NCBI RefSeq assembly: GCF_003387075.1
Contig: NZ_QUMQ01000001.1
Coordinates: forward strand, 6,014,001 to 6,078,000
Length of the DNA: 64,000 bases
From: Asanoa ferruginea
GTDB taxonomy: Bacteria; Actinomycetota; Actinomycetes; Mycobacteriales; Micromonosporaceae
Direction: 5' to 3'
Below are positions 32,330 through 40,588 of the stretch, one piece after another. The stretch's first letter is position 1. Each line of letters opens with the position of its first letter. The translations under genes and the position numbers were made by a program. The notes beneath the pieces are model-generated. The model was given only the letters and a program-made list of their open reading frames with translations, ran no database searches and had not been told where the DNA came from.

Positions 32330-33574
32330 TCAGCCGCCCGCTGGTGGCGCTGTGCTGTCGCGGACGATCAGGGTGGTCGCCAACTCGACCCGCGTGTGCG
32401 TGGGCGTCTGCCCCGCGGCGAGGGCGAGCGCGAGTTCGGCCGCGGCGGCTGCCATGTCGACGAGGGGCTGGCGCACGGTGGTCAGCGGCGGGCCGCACCA
32501 TCGGCTGTAGGCGATGTCGTCGAAGCCGACCACGCTGAGGTCGTGCGGGATGCGCAGGCCTGCCTGCCGGGCCGCCTCGTAGACGCCGAGCGCCTGGAGG
32601 TCGTTGCCGCAGAGCACGGCGGTGGGGCGGTCGGGTAGGCGCAGCAACTCGCCGCCGTAGGTCAGACCGTCTTCGAACGCGAACCACCGGCCGATGCGGA
32701 GGATTCGTTCGTCGAGCGGCGTCCCGGCGGCGGACATCGCCGCCCGGGCACCTTCCAGGCGGGCGCGGGCGCACAACCGGTCGGCCGGTCCGCCGACCAC
32801 GGCGATGCGGCGATGCCCGAGCCCGAGCAGGTGCCGGGTGGCGGCGAACCCGCCGCTCCAGTTGGTCGCACCCACCGACGGGATCGGCTGCTCCGGCTCG
32901 CCGTTGGGGTCGAGCGACACCACCGGGATCCCGCTGGTCGCCAGCAGGGTGTGCTGTTCCGCGCTGAGGCCGAGATGGACGGCGATCACCCCGACGGGGC
33001 GGCGGGCGAGCAGTTCGGTTGCCCACACGCGGCCCTGCGACGCCTGATGGAGAATGTCGGTGAAGCTGACGGCCAGTGCGTGCGCGCCGGCGACCATCTC
33101 CACACCGTGCAGGATGTCGATCGCCATTTTGCTCTGCACGCCGTAGAAGACCACCTCCAGGTGTGCGCCCTGAACGAGGTTTCCCGGGCGGCGGTAGCCG
33201 TGTTCCCGCAGCGCCGCCTCCACCCGTCGCCGGGTCTCCAGGGCTACGCCGGACCGGCCGTTGAGCACTTTCGACACCGTCGGGGCCGAGACGCCGGCGA
33301 GTCGGGCGACCGCCGCCACCGTGAGCTCGCCCCGCCGGCGCCCGGGCCGCTCCTGCGAGGTCGGGTTGCGCTGCTTGTCGACCTGGCGGAGGAGACGGGT
33401 GCGGGCGGCCTCGGCGGCCTGTTCAGCGCCGTCTCCTGCGGGAACGGTCTCCTGTAGGTAGCGCCTCTTGCCGGTCGCGGGGTCGATGCCCGCATAAACC
33501 CGTACGCGCAGCGATCCGCTGGGTAGCCGCTCGATCTCGCCGCGTGCCGCGCGTTGCCGACCCGGCGATGCCAT
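32330..33574 (-). CDS. LacI-family regulator with N-terminal integrase-arm-like DNA-binding domain
   Basis: 414 residues, about 70 more than a usual LacI protein. Residues 1-78 (GEIERLPSGSLRVRVYAGID, then PATGKRRYLQETV, then LLRQVDKQRNP) resemble the arm-type DNA-binding domain of tyrosine recombinases. Residues 82-130 are the LacI headpiece: LTVAAVARLAGVSAPTVSKVLNGRSGVALETRRRVEAAL. A periplasmic-binding-type sugar domain follows (IPVVSLDPNGEPEQ, RIAVVGGPADRL, VVGFDDIAYSRWCGPPLTTVRQP). It is divergent from the CE15 xylan esterase gene, and TTTCGG-type sites fill the gap, so it is probably the xylan-locus repressor. Confidence 0.85.
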   Translation of the reverse strand: MASPGRQRAARGEIERLPSGSLRVRVYAGIDPATGKRRYLQETVPAGDGAEQAAEAARTRLLRQVDKQRNPTSQERPGRRRGELTVAAVARLAGVSAPTVSKVLNGRSGVALETRRRVEAALREHGYRRPGNLVQGAHLEVVFYGVQSKMAIDILHGVEMVAGAHALAVSFTDILHQASQGRVWATELLARRPVGVIAVHLGLSAEQHTLLATSGIPVVSLDPNGEPEQPIPSVGATNWSGGFAATRHLLGLGHRRIAVVGGPADRLCARARLEGARAAMSAAGTPLDERILRIGRWFAFEDGLTYGGELLRLPDRPTAVLCGNDLQALGVYEAARQAGLRIPHDLSVVGFDDIAYSRWCGPPLTTVRQPLVDMAAAAAELALALAAGQTPTHTRVELATTLIVRDSTAPPAGG

Positions 33575-33704
33575 AGACCAACATTAGTGCGGCGTGGCTC
33601 CACGTCAACTCCACATAGCTCCACGCGCCGGTGCTTCCGCCACCCCGTGGCGCTCGTGCGCGGCGCGCGGAGCACGGCACGCGCGGCTTCGATCGAGTCG
33701 ATCG

Positions 33705-33859
33705 GAAACTGTTTCAGCGCGCTCGGAAACTTATCAACAAAGTCCCGGTAAATTCAGCAACGTCACTGCTATTGACCGGCCGGATACAGCGTCGTAACGT
33801 GCGCTTCACCACTCCGGAAGTGTCCGATAAGGCGTCGGAAGTTTCGGAATTCGCCGAAA
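33705..33859. promoter_or_regulatory. multi-site operator region between lacI-type and CE15 genes
   Basis: The 296-bp divergent gap holds several related sites: GAAACTGTTTC (33705-33715), CGGAAACTT (33724-33732), GGAAGTTTCGGA (33837-33848), and the inverted pair TTTCGG-AATTCG-CCGAAA (33842-33859). The last ends 11 bp before the CE15 start. The same words recur 14 kb away next to the sugar ABC and GH10 genes. Half-sites TTTCGG/CCGAAA are typical in size for LacI operators. Confidence 0.65.
33772..33800 (+). promoter_or_regulatory. putative promoter of the CE15 gene
   Basis: TTGACC (33772) and TAACGT (33795) are 17 bp apart, 71 bp upstream of the CE15 start, with operator-like sequence downstream of it. 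The -35 box is a good match; the -10 box is fair. Confidence 0.45.
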
Positions 33860-33870
33860 GGAGAGCCCTG

Positions 33871-35505
33871 GTGAATATCAGCTCGGGCCGTTCCAGGGCC
33901 CGTCCGACGGTCGTCGCGCTGCTGGCCTGCGCGCTCGCGGTCGCCGGAACAGTCGCCGTCCTGACCAACACCGCCACCGCTCAGACCACCGCCGTGCTCG
34001 CGGCCGCCGCGGCTGTCGAGGACGAGGGCGCCGACTGCGCCGTGCCGGCGCTGCCCGATGCCGGCTCGTTGCCCACCAACGCCAAACTTCCCGATCCCTT
34101 CACGAGAATCGACGGCACGCGCATTTCGACGATCGCGGATTGGCGCTGCCGGCGGGAAGAAATCAAGAAGCAGGCGGAGAAATACGTCTACGGTACGAAG
34201 CCGGCTCCGCCGGCGAATGTGACGGGCACGGTCTCGTCGACGAACATCACCGTGAACGTCACCGACAACGGAAGGAGTGCCAGTTTCTCGGCGTCGGTCT
34301 CGTTGCCGAGTGGCACCGGGCCGTTCCCGGTGGTGGTGGTCTACGGCGGGTTCGCCGACACGGCCACGATCCGGGCCGCCGGTGCCGCGGTCATCAACTA
34401 CGACCCGTACTCGGTCGGTAAGGAAGGCACCGGGCGCGCCAACAAGCAGGGTGCGTTCTACACCCTCTACGGCTCCACCAGCACGACCGGGTTGTTGCAG
34501 GCCTGGGGCTGGGGCGTGAGCCGGATCATCGACGTGATCGCCAAGTCGAACGGCAGCATCCTCAGGGCCGACGCGACCGGTGTGACGGGATGTTCCCGGT
34601 TCGGCAAGGGCGCGTTCGTGGCCGGGGTCTTCGACCAGCGGATCGCGTTGACGATGCCGATCGAGTCGGGCAGCGCCGGCGTGCCCATCTTCCGCGGCAT
34701 TCCCGGTGAGGGCGCGCAGAGCCTGAGCAGCGCCTACGGCGAGCAGCCATGGCTGGGTGACGCGTTCGGCTCGTTCACCAGCGCTCCGGGCAGGTTGCCG
34801 GTCGACACGCACGAGATGGTGGCCATGGTGGCGCCGCGTGGGCTGTTCATCATGGACAACCCGCACATCGCCAACCTGGGGCCGAAGTCGGGCAGTGTCG
34901 CGGCTCTGGGTGGTGCGGAGGTCTACAAGGCCCTCGGCGCGGGCAGCAACATCACCTACTGGTCCGACGTCGCCAACGGCAACCACTGCGCCAACCGTCC
35001 GGAGTGGACGACGCCGTTGCAGCAGAACATCAGGAAGTTCCTGCTGAAGACCGGCAACGATCCGGGGTCGATCAGGATCGCCAGCAAAGCGCTCGGCAAC
35101 CTCGCCGAGTGGCGAACCTGGACGACGCCGACCCTGACCGGCGGCGGCGGACCCACGACGCCCCCGCCGACCGGCGAGCCGACGACCCCGCCGCCCACCG
35201 GTGAGCCGACAACCCCGCCGCCGGCCGGTGGAAGCTGTTCGGCGTCGATCACCCCCGGCACCGTCTGGGGCGACCGCTACAACACCTCGGTCACGGTCAC
35301 CGGCAGCAGCACCTGGACCGTGACCGTGGCGATCACCGCGCCCCAGCGGGTGTCCACCACCTGGAGCGGCACGTTCGCCTGGAGCGGTGGCGGCAACACG
35401 ATGACGGTCCGGCCGAACGGCAGCGGCAACACCTTCGGCTTCACGACCATGACCAACGGCAATTCCAGCGCTCGGCCCCGCATCACCTCCTGCACCGCGA
35501 GTTGA
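33871..35505 (+). CDS. secreted CE15 glucuronoyl esterase with CBM2-like domain
   Basis: 544 residues from GTG 33871 with GAAAGGAG upstream. After a signal peptide (residues 1-35), the catalytic domain carries the CE15 serine motif GCSRFGKG (S242), the acid E265 in TMPIESGSAG, and H372 in GNHCANR. The enzyme cleaves ester bonds between lignin and glucuronic acid on xylan. A TPPPTGEP linker follows. The C-terminal 90-residue CBM2-like domain (SCSASITPGTVWGDRYNTSV through RPRITSC) binds cellulose or xylan. Two more genes with the same linker and module follow downstream. Confidence 0.9.
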   Translation: MNISSGRSRARPTVVALLACALAVAGTVAVLTNTATAQTTAVLAAAAAVEDEGADCAVPALPDAGSLPTNAKLPDPFTRIDGTRISTIADWRCRREEIKKQAEKYVYGTKPAPPANVTGTVSSTNITVNVTDNGRSASFSASVSLPSGTGPFPVVVVYGGFADTATIRAAGAAVINYDPYSVGKEGTGRANKQGAFYTLYGSTSTTGLLQAWGWGVSRIIDVIAKSNGSILRADATGVTGCSRFGKGAFVAGVFDQRIALTMPIESGSAGVPIFRGIPGEGAQSLSSAYGEQPWLGDAFGSFTSAPGRLPVDTHEMVAMVAPRGLFIMDNPHIANLGPKSGSVAALGGAEVYKALGAGSNITYWSDVANGNHCANRPEWTTPLQQNIRKFLLKTGNDPGSIRIASKALGNLAEWRTWTTPTLTGGGGPTTPPPTGEPTTPPPTGEPTTPPPAGGSCSASITPGTVWGDRYNTSVTVTGSSTWTVTVAITAPQRVSTTWSGTFAWSGGGNTMTVRPNGSGNTFGFTTMTNGNSSARPRITSCTAS

Positions 35506-35521
35506 GTTCTGCGAATCGGAC

Positions 35522-35553
35522 CCGGGGTGGGGACCTGCCAGTCCCCACCCCGG
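35522..35553 (+). terminator. hairpin between CE15 and CE1 genes
   Basis: CCGGGGTGGGGAC pairs with GTCCCCACCCCGG (13 bp) around a six-base loop, 17 bp after the CE15 stop. The next gene starts 34 bp later in the same direction, so partial read-through is likely. Confidence 0.65.
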
Positions 35554-35587
35554 CTGTTCCGGACCGTTGTCGAGAAGGGACCGTCCC

Positions 35588-36856
35588 ATGAAACGGATAT
35601 TCATCGCCGCATTGGCCGCGGCGGCGATCTCGCTGTCGGCCGCGGCCGTTCTGGTCAGCGCCGGACCAGCGGCCGCGGCGTCGCTGGTCCGGGTGACCAA
35701 TTTCGGCGCCAACCCCAGCAACCTGAACATGTATATCTACGTGCCGGACCGGGTCGCCGCCCGGCCCGCCCTGCTGGTCGCGATGCACTACTGCGGTGGC
35801 AGTGCCTCCGCCGTGGCCAACGGATATTTCAAGGACTACGAGACCGCCGCCGACCAATACGGGTATGTCATCGTGTTCCCGGAGGCGACCAGGAGCGGCA
35901 ACTGCTTCGACGTCTACTCGTCGCAGGCGCTGCGGCGGGGCGGTGGCAGCGACCCGGTCGGCATCATCTCGATGGTCGACTACGCCAAGTCGCGCTACAA
36001 CGTCGATCCGAGCCGGGTCTACGCGAGCGGCGTCTCCTCCGGCGCCATGATGACCAACGTCATGCTGGCCGACTATCCCGACGTGTTCGCGGCGGGTTCG
36101 GCGTTCATGGGCGTGCCGGCCGGCTGTTTCGCCACCACCGGCGGCTCGACCTGGAACTCCCAGTGTGCCAACGGGCAGGTCTCCAAGACCGCCCAGCAGT
36201 GGGGGGACCTGGCCCGCTCGATGGACCCCGGCTACACCGGAGCCCGGCCGCGGATGCAGCTCTGGCACGGCACCGTGGACGCCACGCTGAATTACAACAA
36301 CTTCGGCGAAGAGCTCAAGCAGTGGACCAACGTCAGCGGCGTCTCCCAGACGGCGGTGCAGACCGACGCGCCGAAATCGGGCTGGACCCGGACCCGCTAC
36401 GGCAACAACAGCCTCACGCCTCCGGTGGAGGGCATCAGCGTCGCGGGTGTCGGGCACTCGTTGCCACAGACCGGCATGATCGCGTACGCCATCAGCTTCC
36501 TGGGCCTCAACACCGGCGGCGGCGGTGGCCCGACGACGCCCCCGCCGACTGGTGAGCCGACCACCCCTCCACCGGCCGGTGGTAGCTGCACCGCGTCGAT
36601 CACCCCCGGCACTGTCTGGGGCGACCGCTACAACACCTCCGTCACCGTCACCGGCTCCACCACCTGGACCGTCGTCGTCGGCATCACCGCACCCCAACGC
36701 GTCTCCACCACCTGGAGCGGCACCTTCAGCTGGAGCGGCGGCGGCAACACCATGACCGTCAAACCAAACGGCAGCGGCAACACCTTCGGCTTCACCACGA
36801 TGACCAACGGCAACAGCGGCGCCCGACCCCGCATCACCTCCTGCACCGCGGGTTGA
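35588..36856 (+). CDS. secreted CE1/PHB-depolymerase-type acetylxylan or feruloyl esterase with CBM2-like domain
   Basis: 422 residues from ATG 35588. The signal peptide covers about residues 1-30. The alpha/beta-hydrolase core has GVSSG (S150 as nucleophile), D231 in WHGTVDATL and H290 in VAGVGHSLPQ. LLVAMHYCGGSASA supplies the oxyanion region. This is the esterase_PHB architecture used by CE1 acetylxylan and feruloyl esterases. The linker and C-terminal CBM2-like domain are nearly identical to those of the CE15 protein. It removes acetyl or ferulate groups so that xylanases can act. Confidence 0.88.
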   Translation: MKRIFIAALAAAAISLSAAAVLVSAGPAAAASLVRVTNFGANPSNLNMYIYVPDRVAARPALLVAMHYCGGSASAVANGYFKDYETAADQYGYVIVFPEATRSGNCFDVYSSQALRRGGGSDPVGIISMVDYAKSRYNVDPSRVYASGVSSGAMMTNVMLADYPDVFAAGSAFMGVPAGCFATTGGSTWNSQCANGQVSKTAQQWGDLARSMDPGYTGARPRMQLWHGTVDATLNYNNFGEELKQWTNVSGVSQTAVQTDAPKSGWTRTRYGNNSLTPPVEGISVAGVGHSLPQTGMIAYAISFLGLNTGGGGGPTTPPPTGEPTTPPPAGGSCTASITPGTVWGDRYNTSVTVTGSTTWTVVVGITAPQRVSTTWSGTFSWSGGGNTMTVKPNGSGNTFGFTTMTNGNSGARPRITSCTAG

Positions 36857-36882
36857 CCGCGCTCCCGAACCGGAGGACCACG

Positions 36883-38595
36883 ATGACCCGTGTCGCCAGA
36901 CGCGTGCTCGCCGCAGCGCTTCCCCTGCTCTGCGTCGGTGCCGTCGTCCTGCACCAGTCCCAGGCGTACGCCGCGACGACGGCGACGATCGACGGCGCCA
37001 CCACGTACCAACCGATCGAAGGTTTTGGTTTCTCCCAGGCCTTCGATCGCACCGCCGTCATCCAGGCGCTGTCGGAGACCAACCAGCGGCAGGTCCTGGA
37101 CCTGATCTTCAGCCCGGAGACCGGCGCCGGGCTGAGCATTGTTCGCAACGGAATCAGCTCCACCGCCAGCTCCATCCAGCCGACCAACCCGGGCGGCCCG
37201 GGCGCCACACCGAGATATGTGTGGGACGGCGACGACGACGGCCAGGTGTGGCTGTCCAAACAGGCCCAGTCGTATGGCGTCAAGCGGTTCTACGCCAACG
37301 CGTGGAGCGCGCCCGGCTATATGAAGACCAACGGCAACGAGGCTAACGGTGGGACGCTGTGCGGGCTGCCCGGTGCCTCGTGCGCGAGTGGTGACTGGCG
37401 CCAGGCATACGCGAACTACCTGATCCAGTACGCGAAGTTCTACGCCCAAGAGGGCATCCCGATCACCGATCTGGGCTTCACCAACGAGCCGAACTACACG
37501 ACCAACTATTCCTCGATGCTGTTCACCCCAGCCCAGGCGGCCAACTTCGCGAAGATCGTCGGCCCACTGGCGAGCACCGCAGGCCTCAAGCTGGCCTGCT
37601 GCGACCCGGTCGGCTGGAACGACGAACGGTCCTACGCGTCGGCCATCACGGCCGACGCCGACGCCAACCGCTATGTCCAGACCTTCACCGGCCACCACTA
37701 CAGCAGCGCACCGAGCTCGCCGATCTCGGTCGGTGGCCGTCCCACCTGGATGTCGGAATGGTCGCCCGGCGGCAGCAGCTCGAGTTGGAACACCAACTGG
37801 GACGACGGCAGCGGCATCGACGGCTTCACCGTCGCCAGCTCCATCCACACCGCACTGACGAGCGGCAACGTCAACGCCTACGTCTACTGGTATGCCGTGT
37901 CGCTCGCCAACACCCGCGCCTTCATCCAGGCCAACGGCAGCAACTACACCGTCTCCAAGCGACTGTGGGCGATGGCCCAATACAGCCGCTACATCCGTCC
38001 CGGCGCGGTCCGCATCGGGGCCACCACGGCCGACGGCAACTCGCGTCTGTCGGCGTTCCGCAACACCGACGGGTCGGTCATCGTGGTCGCGCTCAACGCG
38101 GGCAGCGCTGCCCAATCCACGACGTACGCGCTCCGCAATAGTGTTACGACCGGCACCGCGAGCCCATACCTGACGAACAACGCCAACAGCATGGCCGCCC
38201 AGCCCGGTATATCCGTCAACGGCGGCACGTTCACCGCCACCGTGCCGGCCCGTTCGCTGGTCACCTACCGGATCCTCGGCGGGCCGGGCACCCCGCCGAC
38301 CGGTGAGCCGACAACCCCTGGCGGCTGCACCGCGACGGTCACCCCGGGAACGGTCTGGGGCGACCGCTACAACACCTCGGTCACTGTCGCCGGAGCCACT
38401 GACTGGACCGTGACCGTCGCCATCACCGCGCCGCAGCGGGTTTCCACGACCTGGAGCGGAACCTTCGCCTGGACCAGCGGCGGCAGCACCATGACGGTCA
38501 AACCCAACGGCAGCGGCAATACGTTCGGCTTCACCACGATGACCAACGGCAACACCTCGGCCAGGCCCCGCATCATTTCCTGCACCCCCGGCTGA
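36883..38595 (+). CDS. secreted GH30 glucuronoxylanase-type enzyme with CBM2-like domain
   Basis: 570 residues from ATG 36883, with GGAGG nine bases upstream. The signal peptide is about residues 1-28. The TIM-barrel domain has E202 (FTNEPNY, acid/base) and E292 (MSEWSPGG, nucleophile), 90 residues apart, as in GH30 subfamily 8. NAWSAPGYMKTNGNEANGG is typical of the family. A beta-sandwich (about 400-460), a short TGEP linker and the CBM2-like domain follow. GH30_8 xylanases need methylglucuronic acid side chains. It follows the CE1 gene by 26 bp. Confidence 0.9.
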   Translation: MTRVARRVLAAALPLLCVGAVVLHQSQAYAATTATIDGATTYQPIEGFGFSQAFDRTAVIQALSETNQRQVLDLIFSPETGAGLSIVRNGISSTASSIQPTNPGGPGATPRYVWDGDDDGQVWLSKQAQSYGVKRFYANAWSAPGYMKTNGNEANGGTLCGLPGASCASGDWRQAYANYLIQYAKFYAQEGIPITDLGFTNEPNYTTNYSSMLFTPAQAANFAKIVGPLASTAGLKLACCDPVGWNDERSYASAITADADANRYVQTFTGHHYSSAPSSPISVGGRPTWMSEWSPGGSSSSWNTNWDDGSGIDGFTVASSIHTALTSGNVNAYVYWYAVSLANTRAFIQANGSNYTVSKRLWAMAQYSRYIRPGAVRIGATTADGNSRLSAFRNTDGSVIVVALNAGSAAQSTTYALRNSVTTGTASPYLTNNANSMAAQPGISVNGGTFTATVPARSLVTYRILGGPGTPPTGEPTTPGGCTATVTPGTVWGDRYNTSVTVAGATDWTVTVAITAPQRVSTTWSGTFAWTSGGSTMTVKPNGSGNTFGFTTMTNGNTSARPRIISCTPG

Positions 38596-38613
38596 GGGCG
38601 GGGGAGTTGACGT

Positions 38614-38647
38614 CGGGCCGTGCCGGCCCGGAAGCCGGCACGGCCCG
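38614..38647. terminator. 14-bp hairpin, copy A of a repeated palindrome
   Basis: CGGGCCGTGCCGGC (38614-38627) pairs with GCCGGCACGGCCCG (38634-38647) around CCGGAA. It lies between the convergent GH30 and quinone reductase genes. Almost the same 32-bp hairpin occurs at 40551-40582. Confidence 0.7.
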
Positions 38648-38674
38648 CGTCTGGATGTTCCGCCGAAGCGTGAT

Positions 38675-39298
38675 CTAGTTCCGAAGTGCCCGGGTGATGC
38701 GAGCGATCGCGGCGACTCGGGCGCCTTGGTGCTGGGCCGCTCCGCGGGCGGTGTCGTCGACCGGGATGTCCCCTTGGCCGACGACGTGGCTTGTTCCGTA
38801 GGGGTTCCCGTCGACGAATTTGATGGGGTCGGTGTATCCGGGCGCGGCGATGATGCCGCCGAAGTGGTAGACGGAGTTGTAGAGGGCGAGCAGGGTGGAC
38901 TCCTGGCCGCCGTGTTGGGTGCTGGTCGAGGTGAAGCCGCTGTAGACCTTGTCGGCGAGCAGGCCCTGTGCCCACAGGCCGCCGAGGCTGTCGAGGAAAT
39001 GCTTCATCTGGCTGGACACGTTGCCGAACCGGGTCGGCGATCCGAAGATGACGCCGTCGGCCCAGGTCATGTCGTCAGGTGCGGCGATGGGTATGCCATC
39101 GGTGTCGGCCCGGTGGTTCGCCCAGGCGGTGTTGGTGGCGACGACGTCGTCCGGGACGATCTCGCGGACCTTTCGCAGCCGCACGTCGGCGCCGGCCTTC
39201 TCCGCTCCCTCCACGACGGACTTCGCCAGTTCGTGGACGTTGCCGGTCGACGAGTAGTAGATGACCGCGATCTTCGGACCGGTGCTGGTGTCGCTCAT
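38675..39298 (-). CDS. flavodoxin-fold NAD(P)H:quinone oxidoreductase (WrbA-like)
   Basis: 207 residues. KIAVIYYSSTGNVHELAKSVVEGAEKAGADVRL is the FMN-binding flavodoxin loop, and DGVIFGSPTRFGNVSSQMKHFLDS is the second FMN-contact motif of the WrbA family. The enzyme reduces quinones by two electrons and limits redox cycling. It overlaps the YceI gene by 4 bp and lies downstream of it in the same transcript, probably under the divergent MarR regulator. Confidence 0.9.
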   Translation of the reverse strand: MSDTSTGPKIAVIYYSSTGNVHELAKSVVEGAEKAGADVRLRKVREIVPDDVVATNTAWANHRADTDGIPIAAPDDMTWADGVIFGSPTRFGNVSSQMKHFLDSLGGLWAQGLLADKVYSGFTSTSTQHGGQESTLLALYNSVYHFGGIIAAPGYTDPIKFVDGNPYGTSHVVGQGDIPVDDTARGAAQHQGARVAAIARITRALRN

Positions 39299-39849
39299 TT
39301 GGCGTGCTCCGTCCGGTCCGCGCGGGTGAACACCGCGTCGACGTCGACGGTGGTGGGGCCGACGATCATGCCTAGCTGGTTGCCGGACACGCCGAAGCGG
39401 TGCCGGTCGACACTCCCGGTGACATGTGCGGCCAGGGTGGTCCCGGTCGAGGCGGTGATCTCGGCGGTCAGCGTGACCGGCTCGCGTACACCTTTGATCA
39501 TCAGTTCGCCGGCCAGTTCGACCGTGCTGCCGGAGGTCCGAGCGGACCTGACCGTCATGACGATGTCGGGGTGCTTCTCGGCGGCGAGGAACCGAGGGCC
39601 GCGCAGGTGCTTGTCGCGGGTCGCGTTCCCGGTGTCGATCGACGCCGCGCCGACGGTGACGACGCCGGTGAGGGAGTGGTCGGGTCCGAGTTCCCCGCCG
39701 CCGCGTACATCGGCGAAGGCGCCCCTCACGGTCCCCATGCCCCAGAGGGTCTGGTGGGAGATGCGGACCTTGGTGCGGGCGGGGTCAAGCGCCCACGAGC
39801 CGACGACAGCGTCGGGCTCGAGTAGGCGGGCGGTCAGTTCGGTGGTCAT
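39295..39849 (-). CDS. YceI-family protein
   Basis: 184 residues. GSWALDPARTKVRISHQTLWGMGTVRGAFADVRG is the start of the YceI lipocalin-like barrel, and KHPDIVMTVRSAR with VDRHRFGVSGNQLGMIVGPTTVDVDAVF completes the family pattern. YceI proteins bind isoprenoid chains. There is no signal peptide, so it is cytoplasmic, as is usual in actinomycetes. It is followed by the quinone reductase, consistent with handling of quinones or related isoprenoids. Confidence 0.9.
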   Translation of the reverse strand: MTTELTARLLEPDAVVGSWALDPARTKVRISHQTLWGMGTVRGAFADVRGGGELGPDHSLTGVVTVGAASIDTGNATRDKHLRGPRFLAAEKHPDIVMTVRSARTSGSTVELAGELMIKGVREPVTLTAEITASTGTTLAAHVTGSVDRHRFGVSGNQLGMIVGPTTVDVDAVFTRADRTEHAK

Positions 39850-39907
39850 CAGGGCTCCTCGGAGTCGCGCGGCAAGGGCTGCCGGCCAGGTGGACTATGC
39901 AACCCCG

Positions 39908-39935
39908 CAGATCGTCTGTCGGCAAGACTATCTGA
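39908..39935. promoter_or_regulatory. possible MarR operator between yceI-like and marR-like genes
   Basis: The 158-bp divergent gap contains CAGATCGTCTG (39908-39918), a palindrome with CAGA/TCTG arms, followed by AGACTATCT (39925-39933 region). Together they could form one composite MarR site. Evidence is modest. Confidence 0.35.
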
Positions 39936-40007
39936 GTTCTGATGATGTGATCGACCGCACATCGGTCTGGTGACCGGCGGCCTCGATGGGCGACGTATGG
40001 TTCCCGC

Positions 40008-40520
40008 ATGAATCCCGCCGGTGACAGCGCAACGCGGGGCGAGGAGAGCCCGCCGCCTTATGCGGCGGGCGCGCAGCTCGGCTGGGCCCTGGCAGTGGTG
40101 AAGCGCGTCTTCTACGACCAGGTCGCAGATTCGGTACGCGATCTGCCGGGCGGCCCGCGCGGATATCTCATGTTGGCCGCGCTGTCGCTGGGTCGGCGTC
40201 CTTCGCAACTGGCGTTGGCCAACCAGTTGGGGCTCGACCGCACCGTGGTGACCTACCTGCTCGACGAACTCGAGGCCGCCGGCCTGGTCGAACGTCGCCC
40301 GGATCCATCTGATCGCCGGGCCAGGCAGGTCCTGATCACCGACGCGGGAAGCGTCGCCCTGACCGAATACAGCAACCGGGTAGGCGAGGACGAGCGCCGC
40401 CTGCTGGCTCCGCTGACCGCGGCGGAGGCGGCGGCCTTCTCCTCGATGATCACGCGCGTCGCACGCGCGGCACAGAACGGCCCTGACGCCGGCGGAATCT
40501 GCCCCGCGACTGATTGCTGA
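40008..40520 (+). CDS. MarR-family transcriptional regulator
   Basis: 170 residues. The winged helix is LSLGRRPSQLALANQLGLDRTVVTYLLDELEAAGLVERRPDPSDRRARQVLITDAG, a textbook MarR pattern including the DRR wing. It is divergent from the YceI-quinone reductase pair, which it probably represses. Such repressors often sense quinones or oxidants. A hairpin follows at 40551. Confidence 0.9.
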   Translation: MNPAGDSATRGEESPPPYAAGAQLGWALAVVKRVFYDQVADSVRDLPGGPRGYLMLAALSLGRRPSQLALANQLGLDRTVVTYLLDELEAAGLVERRPDPSDRRARQVLITDAGSVALTEYSNRVGEDERRLLAPLTAAEAAAFSSMITRVARAAQNGPDAGGICPATDC

Positions 40521-40550
40521 TCAGCCGGCGGGTGGGGGACCGATGAGGCG

Positions 40551-40582
40551 GGGCCGTGCCGGCCTGGAAGCCGGCACGGCCC
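40551..40582. terminator. 13-bp hairpin, copy B of the repeated palindrome
   Basis: GGGCCGTGCCGGC (40551-40563) pairs with GCCGGCACGGCCC (40570-40582) around CTGGAA. It lies between the convergent MarR and hydrolase genes. It differs from copy A at 38614 by one loop base over 32 bp. Confidence 0.7.
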
Positions 40583-40588
40583 AACACG

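Larger units (their letters stand above)
35229..38595 (+). repeat. three related CBM2-coding repeats (35229-35505, 36583-36856, 38323-38595)
   Basis: The last 270 bp or so of the CE15, CE1 and GH30 genes are close copies, from GTVWGDRYNTSV through PRITSC or PRIISC. They are all preceded by a TGEPTTP linker. The copies are similar enough at DNA level to allow recombination between the genes, and suggest module shuffling. Confidence 0.8.

Noticed and set aside
32330-33574. Integrase gene or remnant of a mobile element
   Set aside because: Although the first 78 residues look like an integrase arm domain, the rest is an intact LacI protein in the same frame; there is no catalytic recombinase domain.
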